Shown here piece by piece: positions 24,891 to 32,410 of a stretch of DNA of 32,410 bases. Source of the stretch: Paenibacillus sp. N3.4. GTDB taxonomy: Bacteria > Bacillota > Bacilli > Paenibacillales > NBRC-103111. The notes beneath the pieces are model-generated. The model was given only the letters and a program-made list of their open reading frames with translations, was not told the DNA's origin and made no database searches. A program made the position numbers and the translations under genes. Position 1 is the stretch's first letter. Every line of letters starts with the position of its first letter. Where the stretch lies: assembly GCF_008017805.1 (NCBI RefSeq), contig NZ_VRTT01000081.1:1-32410 (forward strand), in the 5' to 3' direction.

Positions 24891-27332
24891 TTGAGCCTAT
24901 TAGAAGAGTTTTTACCAGCCTATCTGGAGGAAATCGTCGGAGATCGCTTCGGGCGGTATTCCAAATATATTATTCAGGATCGCGCGATTCCTGATGTTAG
25001 AGACGGCTTGAAGCCTGTACAGCGACGTGTGTTATACGCCATGTATGACTCGGGCAATACACCGGATAAGCCTTACCGCAAATCAGCCAAAACGGTTGGG
25101 GATGTCATGGGGAACTATCATCCTCACGGAGATGCTTCCATTTATGACGGCATGGTTCGTATGGCGCAGCCATGGAAGATGGGGCATACGCTTGTAGATG
25201 GTCATGGTAACTGGGGATCGCTCGATGATGATCCGCCGGCAGCTATGCGTTATACAGAAGCACGTCTTTCTGAAATTGCCATGGAACTGCTGCGCGATAT
25301 TGAGAAGCGTACGGTCATGTTTAAGGATAATTTCGATAATTCTACGAAGGAACCGGTTGTTCTTCCCGCCAGATATCCGAATTTGCTCGTAAATGGCGTT
25401 AGTGGAATCTCGGCCGGATTTGCCACAGAAATTCCACCTCACAATTTGCGTGAGGTCATCGATGCCTGCATGGCGATGATCGATAAACCGGAAATAACGG
25501 TTGAAGAACTGATGATGATCGTCAAAGGACCCGACTTCCCTACCTCCGGCATTATCATGGGCGAAGAAGGCATTCGGGAGGCTTACCGCACAGGAAAAGG
25601 CCGTATCTATGTAAGATCCAGGACAGCAATCGAAGATATGCGTGGCGGCAGACAACAAATTGTTATTACTGAAATTCCGTATCAAGTGGTGAAATCGCGT
25701 TTGGTTACGGCCATGGAAAACATTCGTCTGGAAAAGAAAGTTGAAGGCATAGCTGAAGTTCGCGATGAGAGCGGACGCAACGGCTTGCGTATTGTTGTTG
25801 AGTTGAAGAAGGAAGCCGATGCTCAAGGTATTCTCGCCTATTTGCTTAAGAAAACGGATTTGCAGGTAACCTATAATTTCAATATGGTTGCCATCGTTAA
25901 TAAGGCGCCGCGGCAATTAGGTATTCGTGAAATTATGGAAGCTTATATTGAACACCAGAAGGAAGTTGTCACATTCCGTTCGCAATATGAGCTGGAGAAA
26001 GCAGAAGATCGCGCCCATGTGTTGGAGGGACTGGTTAAAGCCCTAAACATTTTGGATGAGGTTATCGCAACGATTAAAGCCTCCAAAAATCGTCAAGATG
26101 CGCAGAACAATCTCGTCGCGAAATACGGCTTCTCTGAGCGTCAGGCCGATGCCATTCTTGTCTTGCAATTATACCGCTTAACCAATTTAGAGATTACTAC
26201 ACTTGAAAAAGAGCTTAAAGATGTAGAAAAGACGATTGCCTATTTGCGAGGCATACTCGGCAATTTGAAGAAGCTGCTGGGTGTCATTAAAGATGAGATG
26301 GGTGAAATCCGTAAAAAATACGGTATCGACCGACGTTCCGAAATTCAAGGTGAAGTAGAGGAGCTTAAGGTTAACCTGGAAGTCATGGTCACTGCAGAAG
26401 ATGTTCTCGTGACGTTGTCGAATGAAGGTTATTTGAAAAGAACAAGTAAGCTTTCCTATACACGTTCAGGTGGCGAACTCGAAAATACAGGTTTGAAGGA
26501 AGGCGATTATTTACGCTTCCTGCTAGATGTAAACACGATCGAGAGCTTGCTTATTTTCACGAAAAAAGGCCAATATTACTTGCTGCCTGTTCATCAAGTG
26601 CCGGAGTATAAGTGGAAAGAGAACGGTACGGCCATTGTCAATGTCATTCCTATTGCAAAGGAAGACCGCATCGTCAGCGTGATTCCGGTCAAAGGCTTCG
26701 AGGACCCGAGCAAGTTCCTCGTATTCGTCACACGCAAAGGCCAGGTGAAACGGACAGAGCTCAAAGAATATATGACGAATCGTTCGATCGGAATCGTAGC
26801 TTGTAAGCTTGGTGATCAGGATGAAGTCCTCCATGTTCAGATGAGTGACAACACCAAAGAAATATTACTGGTTACGAAACAAGGGATGAGCATCCGGTTC
26901 CGCGAAGAAGAAGTGAACGCCATGGGCCGTGCAGCCGCTGGGGTTCGCGGCATTCAGCTTAAGGAAGACGATGAAGTGGTCTCTGCTGAATGGATATACG
27001 GCGATGAGGGTGAAGTGCTTGTCATCTCTGATCTCGGTTATGCAAAGCGATCTCTTGTCGTAGATTACCCAATTCAAGGCCGTGGAGGAAAAGGCATACT
27101 TACCTTTGAATTTAAGGAAGGCAAGCGTGTAAGACCGAACGGCGCAGCATTGATTCGCACGTTTATCGTGAAGATGGATTACACCGTAACAGCCATTATG
27201 AGCAGCGGAGAAAAACTGCGATTCTCGACGGAGGCAGCGCCTCTGGAAGATCGTAAAGCACAAGGCAAACAGGTTATACCTGTTTCCAAAACAGAAAGCA
27301 TTATGGAGATATTGCGGTTTCCTCAATCATAG
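24891..27332 (+). CDS. parC: DNA topoisomerase IV subunit A
   Basis: The 813-residue breakage-reunion subunit that pairs with ParE. The catalytic tyrosine is Y121 (AAMRYTEARLS). The N-terminal winged helix holds NYHPHGDASIYDGMVRMAQ, where A82 and D86 stand at the usual Ser/Glu quinolone-contact positions. A coiled-coil tower (about 370-470) and a C-terminal beta-propeller (about 490-810) follow. The start is TTG with a GTGGTGA site. The spacing of 24 bases from parE implies an operon. The last 10 bases overlap the end of a small minus-strand gene. No clear T-run terminator follows. Confidence 0.95.
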   Translation: MSLLEEFLPAYLEEIVGDRFGRYSKYIIQDRAIPDVRDGLKPVQRRVLYAMYDSGNTPDKPYRKSAKTVGDVMGNYHPHGDASIYDGMVRMAQPWKMGHTLVDGHGNWGSLDDDPPAAMRYTEARLSEIAMELLRDIEKRTVMFKDNFDNSTKEPVVLPARYPNLLVNGVSGISAGFATEIPPHNLREVIDACMAMIDKPEITVEELMMIVKGPDFPTSGIIMGEEGIREAYRTGKGRIYVRSRTAIEDMRGGRQQIVITEIPYQVVKSRLVTAMENIRLEKKVEGIAEVRDESGRNGLRIVVELKKEADAQGILAYLLKKTDLQVTYNFNMVAIVNKAPRQLGIREIMEAYIEHQKEVVTFRSQYELEKAEDRAHVLEGLVKALNILDEVIATIKASKNRQDAQNNLVAKYGFSERQADAILVLQLYRLTNLEITTLEKELKDVEKTIAYLRGILGNLKKLLGVIKDEMGEIRKKYGIDRRSEIQGEVEELKVNLEVMVTAEDVLVTLSNEGYLKRTSKLSYTRSGGELENTGLKEGDYLRFLLDVNTIESLLIFTKKGQYYLLPVHQVPEYKWKENGTAIVNVIPIAKEDRIVSVIPVKGFEDPSKFLVFVTRKGQVKRTELKEYMTNRSIGIVACKLGDQDEVLHVQMSDNTKEILLVTKQGMSIRFREEEVNAMGRAAAGVRGIQLKEDDEVVSAEWIYGDEGEVLVISDLGYAKRSLVVDYPIQGRGGKGILTFEFKEGKRVRPNGAALIRTFIVKMDYTVTAIMSSGEKLRFSTEAAPLEDRKAQGKQVIPVSKTESIMEILRFPQS

Positions 27333-27490
27333 CTAATGGTAGGGGGATCCAGCTTCTCGATTAATTGAAATGCGATTTCCAACAGGACCCACAGGGGCAT
27401 CGGCTCATCCAGCCGATTCAGCCACTGTGGGTCTTTCAGTATGCCAGCTTCGAGGGCTTTTTGGCCAAGTTCTGTTTTCCAAGCTTCCAC
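27323..27490 (-). CDS. Small protein, 55 aa, unknown function
   Basis: A GTG start at 27490 with an excellent Shine-Dalgarno (AAAGGAGTGA, 6 bases upstream) opens a 55-codon frame. The product begins VEAWKTELGQKALEAG and contains NRLDEPMPLWVLLEIAFQLIEKLD, two amphipathic helices joined by a Pro-rich turn; there is no signal peptide. Base composition and codon use look coding. The stop overlaps the parC stop region by 10 bases (convergent). The function is unknown. The ribosome site and the sensible helical pattern argue against chance; a promoter on the minus strand upstream is not obvious. Confidence 0.65.
   Translation of the reverse strand: MEAWKTELGQKALEAGILKDPQWLNRLDEPMPLWVLLEIAFQLIEKLDPPTISYD
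27386..27433. repeat. Long-range stem-loop downstream of parC
   Basis: The 9-bp perfect arms GACCCACAG (27386-27394) and CTGTGGGTC (27425-27433) enclose a second stem, CGGCT/AGCCG (27401-27415). The right arm is followed by TTTCAG only. It may weakly terminate parC transcription or simply be structure in the 55-aa gene it lies within. Confidence 0.45.
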
Positions 27491-27798
27491 AACGAATCAC
27501 TCCTTTGGTTGAAAACATAATGCTGAATAAGAAATTAAATGGATTTTACAGATTCATGTCTGTCTGATGTCCGCTTCACAGTATATGTCAGTTATGGGCT
27601 CGGTGTTAATCTGAGGTCATTATTTGTCCGGAAACGGCAAGAGAGGACAAAGATGTAAATCGGTCGACAGCATGCCACAGCATGTCCTACACTCGTGCAG
27701 TTCTTGTAAGAAAATATTAATGCCATTAACCTTTTAACGCCGAAAAAGGCATGCTATACTTGAATAAAGAACCAGTTATGGAAGCGAGTTGATGAGTT
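27491..27798. other. Intergenic gap with no gene seen; direct repeat and MarR promoter
   Basis: No coding frame with a ribosome site is seen in these 308 bases. An exact direct repeat ACAGCATG occurs at 27667 and 27677, one helical turn apart. The MarR promoter lies near the right end. Confidence 0.5.
27752..27760 (+). promoter_or_regulatory. Extended -10 promoter of the MarR gene
   Basis: TGCTATACT gives a TG-extended -10 (5 of 6) 38 bases before the start codon. The -35 is weak (TTTTAA at about 17 bases). Confidence 0.5.
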
Positions 27799-28203
27799 AT
27801 GTATTCGGATGAATTTGGTAAGTTATGGTTGAAACTATCCAAGGAACTGAAATTTCAGATGGAGGTAGGATTAGCTCCGACGATTACGGAGGGCCAACTG
27901 CATGTGTTAGAGCTTATTATTGCGCATGATCGTATGAAGCCTTCGGATTTAATCGCCTATTTATCCACGACCCCAGCAGCCATCACAACCTTATTGGATC
28001 GTATGGAGAAAAGCGAGTTAATCCTACGTGAGCGAGATGAAAAGGATCGCCGTATCGTTTGGGTTCATGTAACGGACAAAGGAAAGGCGGAATGCGAGAG
28101 AGGCACAAGAATCCGAGAACAATTGTTGGATTCCTACCTGAATCGCGTTTCCGCCCATAATCAGAAGCTATTCATTTATTTGCTAGGTAAGGTCGCTAAC
28201 TAA
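27799..28203 (+). CDS. MarR-family transcriptional regulator
   Basis: A 134-residue winged-helix regulator, normal length. The core reads TEGQLHVLELI, then the helix-turn-helix MKPSDLIAYLSTTPAAITTLLDRMEKSELI, then the wing RERDEKDRRIVWVHVTDKG, whose D-x-R-R pattern is the MarR wing signature. The first and last helices would form the dimer interface. The ribosome site is weak. It is a lone gene, convergent with the pseudouridine synthase and with no obvious target beside it, so autoregulation is likely and other targets lie elsewhere. No effector can be read from sequence. Confidence 0.92.
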   Translation: MYSDEFGKLWLKLSKELKFQMEVGLAPTITEGQLHVLELIIAHDRMKPSDLIAYLSTTPAAITTLLDRMEKSELILRERDEKDRRIVWVHVTDKGKAECERGTRIREQLLDSYLNRVSAHNQKLFIYLLGKVAN

Positions 28204-28228
28204 AGATGATCTTTCATTACTCAACCAT

Positions 28229-28942
28229 CTATAGCTCTGGGAGCGAAAAAAGCATCCAAGGGTGCTGTAGTGGAGGTAATGATCGAAAAGATAGTTTTTC
28301 TTTCAGTGTTGGATGCTCAAAAGCGAGTGCCGTTGCCCACAGCGCCAGTTGTTGGCCGGGTTTATTGACCGAGCTGCCATAGCGTTGGTCGCCGTAAAGG
28401 GTACAGCCAATGGCTGCCAGCTGTACACGGATTTGATGTGGCCTTCCCGTATGCAGCTTAATCTGGATTAAGCTAAGGCCGTCTACACTGCCGATCAGCT
28501 TATAGTCCAGCACAGCCTCCTTGGCGTCCTGCTGGCCTTCCCGGACTACACTTACGGTATTGGTCCGAGTGTCCTTCAGAAGCCAGTGGCGCAGCGTTCC
28601 AGACGGCTGTGAGGGCTTGCCATGGACGACGGCGATATACGTTTTGTCCAATGCTCTCGTTCTTACCGAATCCGAAAGACGGGAAGCGGCTTTGGATGTT
28701 TTGGCGAACACCATCACACCGCCGACAGGACGATCCAGCCGGTGAACAAGCCCGAGGTACACATTTCCAGGCTTGTTGTGGCGTTCTTTAAGGTCATCCT
28801 TCAACGCATTCAAGAGATCCAAATCACGCGAATCGTCTTCTTGTGTCGGCATATTCACAGGTTTCTCCACGACGAGGATATGGTTGTCTTCGAACAAGAT
28901 CGGAATTTGTGATGCATCCGAAACATTTCTAGATCTTGACAC
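28229..28942 (-). CDS. RluA-family RNA pseudouridine synthase
   Basis: A 237-residue enzyme that isomerises uridine to pseudouridine in rRNA or tRNA. The catalytic motif GLVHRLDRPVGG holds the essential D70. Further family motifs are ILVVEKPVNMPTQ at the start, KTYIAVVHG in the middle and LHTGRPHQIRVQLAAIG near the end. It has no S4 domain, so it belongs to the short RluA group and its target site is uncertain. The start is GTG with GGGAGG 7 bases upstream. It begins 3 bases after the methyltransferase stop, so the two RNA-modification genes are surely co-transcribed. Confidence 0.92.
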   Translation of the reverse strand: MSRSRNVSDASQIPILFEDNHILVVEKPVNMPTQEDDSRDLDLLNALKDDLKERHNKPGNVYLGLVHRLDRPVGGVMVFAKTSKAASRLSDSVRTRALDKTYIAVVHGKPSQPSGTLRHWLLKDTRTNTVSVVREGQQDAKEAVLDYKLIGSVDGLSLIQIKLHTGRPHQIRVQLAAIGCTLYGDQRYGSSVNKPGQQLALWATALAFEHPTLKEKLSFRSLPPLQHPWMLFSLPEL

Positions 28943-28945
28943 CCT

Positions 28946-29812
28946 TTACGCCTCCCAGCGTCCGAGAATGCCGCAAGGCAGCATTAAACCAGAATGTGTA
29001 ATTGGCAGTCCGATTTCACCGCTGGAGATTGTGCCGCCATGCTTCTCTTTCATGGCCATAGACAAGATGTTGTGGAGGACTGTTGCCGAGATGCCGGTTG
29101 TGTAGGAATTAATCAACAGGAAAAGCGGGTTGTCCGTAAGGATCGTTTTGCATGTTTGAATGAAGGGGAAGAGGTCATCTTCCAACTTCCACGTCTCGCC
29201 ATTCGGTCCGCGTCCATAGGAGGGCGGGTCCATAATGATGGCATCGTACTTGCTGCCGCGACGCTGTTCTCTTTGGACAAACTTGAACACGTCATCTGTA
29301 ATGAAACGAACCGGTCTGCTGCCGAGGCCGCTCAGATGTAGATTTTCCTTTGCCCATGACACAACACCCTTGGATGCGTCCACATGACACACTTCTGCGC
29401 CTGCGTAGGCACTGGCAAGGGTGGCCCCGCCGGTGTAAGCAAACAAGTTTAACACCTTAATCGGTCGTCCTGCTGCTTGGATTTTGTCAATCATCCATTT
29501 CCAGTTCACTGCTTGCTCTGGAAATAAGCCGGTATGCTTAAAGCTTGTCGGCTTGATATAAAAAGTCAGTTTCTGGTCATAGGTGATGGTCCAGCGCTCA
29601 GGAAGATCCGAATGCTGTTGCCATTGCCCACCGCCGCTTGAACTGCGGTGATAATGGGCATCGGCATCCCGCCAGGCCTGCGTTTCTTTTTGAAGCGGCC
29701 AGATGATTTGGGGATCAGGTCTTCTTAGAACAATGCTTCCCCAGCGTTCCAGCTTTTCGCCGCCACCCGTATCAAGAAGCTCATAATCGATCCAATCTTT
29801 TGCATAAAACAT
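28946..29812 (-). CDS. Class I SAM-dependent methyltransferase (RlmI-like, probably RNA)
   Basis: A 288-residue methyltransferase. SAM motif I is VLNLFAYTGGATLASAYAGA, followed by CHVDASKGVVSWAKEN, and the catalytic-site motif IV is DPPSYGRGPNGETWKLE. These match the Methyltrans_SAM/RlmI family that methylates 23S rRNA cytosine C5, but the PUA domain of RlmI is absent, so the exact target is uncertain. I prefer the ATG at 29812 because AAGGATGG overlaps the upstream ATG at 29824. It lies upstream of the pseudouridine synthase and downstream of the PrsA-like gene, all on the minus strand. Confidence 0.88.
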   Translation of the reverse strand: MFYAKDWIDYELLDTGGGEKLERWGSIVLRRPDPQIIWPLQKETQAWRDADAHYHRSSSGGGQWQQHSDLPERWTITYDQKLTFYIKPTSFKHTGLFPEQAVNWKWMIDKIQAAGRPIKVLNLFAYTGGATLASAYAGAEVCHVDASKGVVSWAKENLHLSGLGSRPVRFITDDVFKFVQREQRRGSKYDAIIMDPPSYGRGPNGETWKLEDDLFPFIQTCKTILTDNPLFLLINSYTTGISATVLHNILSMAMKEKHGGTISSGEIGLPITHSGLMLPCGILGRWEA

Positions 29813-29866
29813 GCTGCATTCCATCCTTCAACTTGTATACTTAACTAAACATCTATTGTACACCAT

Positions 29867-30991
29867 TTATTTACCTAAATCGATATTTTCAATCAAAGCT
29901 GGCAGTTCTTTTTCTGTAAAAGCTTGAAATTGTTCTTGTTCGAGAGCAGCTTTCAGTTCCGCTTTCACCGCATCGAATGATTTGGTTGACCGTGATTCCA
30001 CTTTAATGACGTGGTAGCCGAATTGAGTCGCTACAGGGTCGCCTATTGTACCGATAGTTTGATCGAGAGTCGCTTGTTTGAACTCTTTAACCCAATTGCT
30101 AACTTCGACATCAGAATAAAGACCGCCATTATCCTTGGAACCGGGATCATCCGAGTACTCTTTGGCTAGCTTCGTGAAATCTTCACCGTTTTTCAGCTTC
30201 TGCTGAACGTCCTGAGCGCGCTTCAAGGCCTCTTCTTTGGTGCGCAGCGGTTTCTCGCTGCTAGGATCGGTTAGGCCAATCAAAATATGACGTACAGAGG
30301 CGATGGTATAGGCGTCCTTATTGGCTTTCAAGGTTTCGTCATATTTGGCTTTCAGGCTCGCATCTGAGATACTTGAGAGGATATAATTTTGCGAGCTCAT
30401 GCTTGTAATTAAATAAGTAAGCAGATCGTTTTCTGTCAGCTTGACCTTTTTCAAATCCTCTTGAAGCTTGGTTTCCGAAAATTGTGCTTTCCAAGCAGTA
30501 ATTTGCTTAGTCGCATTGTCTTTAGCAGCCGTTTGATCCGCTTCTGAAGCTTTTGCGGATAGGATTTTATTCTGAATCAGTTCTTTGATGATATATTGCT
30601 GATACTCGGTATTGCTCTCAGACGAAGCGTAGCCGGGATTGAAAAATGTTTGTAAAGCCAAGAAAGTGTCAAACTCACCTTTCGTCACCTTTCCACCCTT
30701 GTAGGAAGCCACAATATGCTTGGGATTGTTTCCTACCCAAATCGTTTCGTTCTCTTCATCCCATTCCACTTGCTTACCTAGTGCTTCACTCACGAATCTA
30801 AGGGGGACATAAGTGGAGCCCTCATAAATAAAGCCTTTTGCGTCTGCAGGCGCTTTTTCAACACCATCGAACATATACTTCAAATTTCGAAAAGCGACTT
30901 CAATTTGACTGTTTGCGGCAAAAGCCACGGTTCCGCTCAATAAGGATCCAATGGTTAAACCTACAATTAGGCCTTTAAACTTGTCTTTCAT
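29867..30991 (-). CDS. Secreted PpiC-type peptidyl-prolyl isomerase with CuAO-N domain (PrsA-like)
   Basis: A 374-residue exported foldase that should help fold secreted proteins at the membrane-wall interface. A signal peptide ends VAFAANS, an AxA cleavage site with no lipobox Cys, unlike lipoprotein PrsA. Next comes a CuAO-N domain (about 30-95; YVPLRFVSEALGKQVEWDEE), a SurA/PrsA-like helical region (about 100-225), and the parvulin domain (about 232-335) with ASVRHILIG, AKEYSDDPGSKDNGGLY and FGYHVIKVE. Without a lipid anchor it may be wall-associated through CuAO-N. The ribosome site GGTGG is about 13 bases upstream. Confidence 0.92.
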   Translation of the reverse strand: MKDKFKGLIVGLTIGSLLSGTVAFAANSQIEVAFRNLKYMFDGVEKAPADAKGFIYEGSTYVPLRFVSEALGKQVEWDEENETIWVGNNPKHIVASYKGGKVTKGEFDTFLALQTFFNPGYASSESNTEYQQYIIKELIQNKILSAKASEADQTAAKDNATKQITAWKAQFSETKLQEDLKKVKLTENDLLTYLITSMSSQNYILSSISDASLKAKYDETLKANKDAYTIASVRHILIGLTDPSSEKPLRTKEEALKRAQDVQQKLKNGEDFTKLAKEYSDDPGSKDNGGLYSDVEVSNWVKEFKQATLDQTIGTIGDPVATQFGYHVIKVESRSTKSFDAVKAELKAALEQEQFQAFTEKELPALIENIDLGK

Positions 30992-31033
30992 GATTCATAT
31001 TTCCACCTTTCATTGTTGTATTCTATTTAACAA

Positions 31034-31046
31034 TTCACCAAGTGAA
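31034..31046. promoter_or_regulatory. Short inverted repeat in the prsA-like/glgB divergent region
   Basis: TTCAC-N3-GTGAA lies 43-55 bases upstream of the PrsA-like start in the 181-base divergent gap. Its location would fit an operator at the minus-strand promoter, but five-base arms can arise by chance. Confidence 0.25.
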
Positions 31047-31172
31047 CAGGATTTCCCTTTTTTATTACGCGAGTATGGAAGGAATTCTTCACCTTCTTGT
31101 AGTATTTGTACAGTAGCAATTTCCTTTCTCCATACAATTTGATTAAACAAGCTGAATATTGGGAGGGATAAC

Positions 31173-32410
31173 ATGGAGTCGATTGGTATTCCCAGCACGG
31201 ATGATTTATATTTGCTTCATGAAGGAGCCCTTTATCACAGTTATCGCATTTTAGGGGCGCATGTAAGCAAACAGGAAGGACATGAAGGCGTTCGATTTGC
31301 GGTGTGGGCACCACATGCCAAAGCCGTTCATGTGCTTGGAGATTTTAATATATGGCAATCCGGACGACATCGCATGGAACGAATTAGTACACTTGGTGTA
31401 TGGATGGTTTTTGTCCCGGAAGCTCGAGAAAATGATTACTACAAGTTTGAAATACATAGTGAAAATGGACAGGTTTTATATAAAGCAGATCCATATGCCT
31501 TTTATTCTGAAGTGCGTCCGGGTACGGCATCACGTGTGGTGGATTTGCATGGCTACGAGTGGCATGACCAAGCCTGGCAGCAGCAAAAAAAGATCACTCC
31601 GATTTACAATAAACCTTTGTCCATTTATGAAGTGCACTTAGGCACATGGCGCAAAAAAGATCGAACGAGCGAAGAGTTATATACATACGTACAGCTTGCG
31701 GATGAGCTCGTTGATTACGCCCAGGAAATGGGCTATACGCACATTGAAGTCATGCCGCTTGCCGAGCATCCGTTTGACCGCTCTTGGGGCTATCAAGCCA
31801 CAGGATATTACTCCGTCACGAGCCGTCACGGTTCTCCTAAGGATTTCATGCGTTTCGTGGATCGTTGTCATGAGAAAGGTATCGGAGTCATCATGGATTG
31901 GGTTCCGGGTCATTTTTGCAAAGACAGCCATGGATTACGCCAATTTGATGGCAGTCCGCTTTATGAATACGAAGATCCTCGTAAGGCTGAAAAGCTGGAG
32001 TGGGGAACACTCACATTTGATTTCGGCAGGCCGGAGGTACAAAGCTTTTTAATTTCAAATGCCGTATTTTGGATGGACATGTATCATATGGATGGTATAA
32101 GGGTGGATGCTGTTGCTTCCATGCTGCATCTTAATTTCGGGAGATGGGATGAAGAGCCGATTCATAATCAATGGGGTGGCGATGACAATCCCGAAGCCGT
32201 GGCTTTCTTGCGTAAGCTGAACCAAGTCGTTTTCTCTTATTTCCCAGATGCGCTTATGATGGCTGAAGATTCAACGGATTGGCCTCTCGTAACAGCTCCT
32301 GTTCATGAGGGGGGGCTTGGATTTAATTACAAATGGAACATGGGTTGGATGAATGACATGCTCCGTTATATGAAACTTAGATCCCATTAATCGTAAATTA
32401 TCACCTAAAC
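31173..32410 (+). CDS. glgB: 1,4-alpha-glucan branching enzyme, partial and frameshifted at the window end
   Basis: Forms alpha-1,6 branches in glycogen. Visible are the N-terminal CBM48/E-set domain (about 15-115; VRFAVWAPHAKAVHVLGDFNIW) and the GH13 barrel with MPLAEHPFDRSWGYQ, the nucleophile in DGIRVDAVASML and the general acid in MMAEDSTDW. The frame as read stops at 32390 after MKLRSH. Deleting one A at 32379 restores YMKLDPINRKLSPK, as expected in GlgB, and keeps the frame open to the window edge. About 240 C-terminal residues lie outside. The ATG follows GGGAGGGA. It is divergent from the PrsA-like gene; other glg genes may follow downstream. Confidence 0.93.

Noticed and set aside
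25083..25916. 277-codon open frame on the minus strand inside parC
   Set aside because: It is a shadow of the strongly coding parC frame, with no ribosome site or recognisable domain.
22896..27332. gyrB-gyrA instead of parE-parC
   Set aside because: Adjacency, spacing and the lack of recF/dnaN neighbours favour topoisomerase IV; a tree of both subunits would settle it.
27386..27433. Intrinsic terminator of parC
   Set aside because: The stem is strong but lacks a T run and lies inside a likely coding frame of the other strand; kept only as a structured repeat.
1..32410. Defence system, CRISPR array, prophage or other novel multi-gene system
   Set aside because: No repeat-spacer array, nuclease/helicase clusters, integrase or phage genes are seen. 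The dynamin alone is the normal DynA and not a sign of a defence island.

Overview
The window looks like chromosomal DNA of a Paenibacillaceae bacterium, most likely Paenibacillus. The grounds are low-GC Firmicute Shine-Dalgarno sites, sigma-A-like promoters and TTG/GTG starts; the copper amine oxidase N-terminal (CuAO-N) module in two unrelated secreted proteins; an S-layer-homology protein; a two-headed bacterial dynamin (DynA); and parE-parC. This is family recognition by eye; no database search was run. I see no rRNA, tRNA, CRISPR array, prophage or intact transposon.

Layout. 1-500: apparently degenerate DNA with two doubtful small ORFs, ending at the terminator of a minus-strand SDR gene. 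503-3389 (minus): SDR oxidoreductase, YafY/WYL regulator, and a LysR-type regulator broken by two one-base deletions. 3390-3736: divergent regulatory region with phased ATAG/CTAT half-sites and a promoter for leuC. 3737-5916: leuCD plus terminator. 6049-11083: a cell-surface unit of CuAO/AMIN/Amidase_3 amidase, GerMN lipoprotein, and an SLH protein with about nine beta-rich repeats (frameshifted). 11145-15988: nth (frameshifted), a small unknown protein, and dynA (split by a frameshift). 16083-19951: heterodimeric ABC exporter. 20082-27332: SGNH esterase, ABC ATPase, ABC-2 permease, parE and parC, all co-directional and tightly spaced. 27323-27490 (minus): a 55-aa gene missed by ordinary ORF length cutoffs, overlapping the end of parC. 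27752-28203: MarR regulator. 28229-30991 (minus): prsA-like foldase, RlmI-like methyltransferase and RluA-type pseudouridine synthase. 31173 to the end: glgB, frameshifted just before the window edge.

The strongest overall signal is about eight single-base indels that break otherwise conserved genes (LysR twice, SLH protein, nth probably twice, the 91-aa protein, dynA, glgB). Several lie in short homopolymers. Restoring one base each time gives proteins of normal family length, so uncorrected sequencing error is more likely than eight independent mutations. In the organism these genes are probably intact.

I did not find a convincing undescribed defence or mobile system. The best leads are the phased operator array in front of leuC, the unusual SLH repeat protein, the GC- and Ala-rich linker between the dynamin heads, the 55-aa gene antisense to the parC end, and a topoisomerase IV operon that seems to carry an ABC transporter and an esterase.
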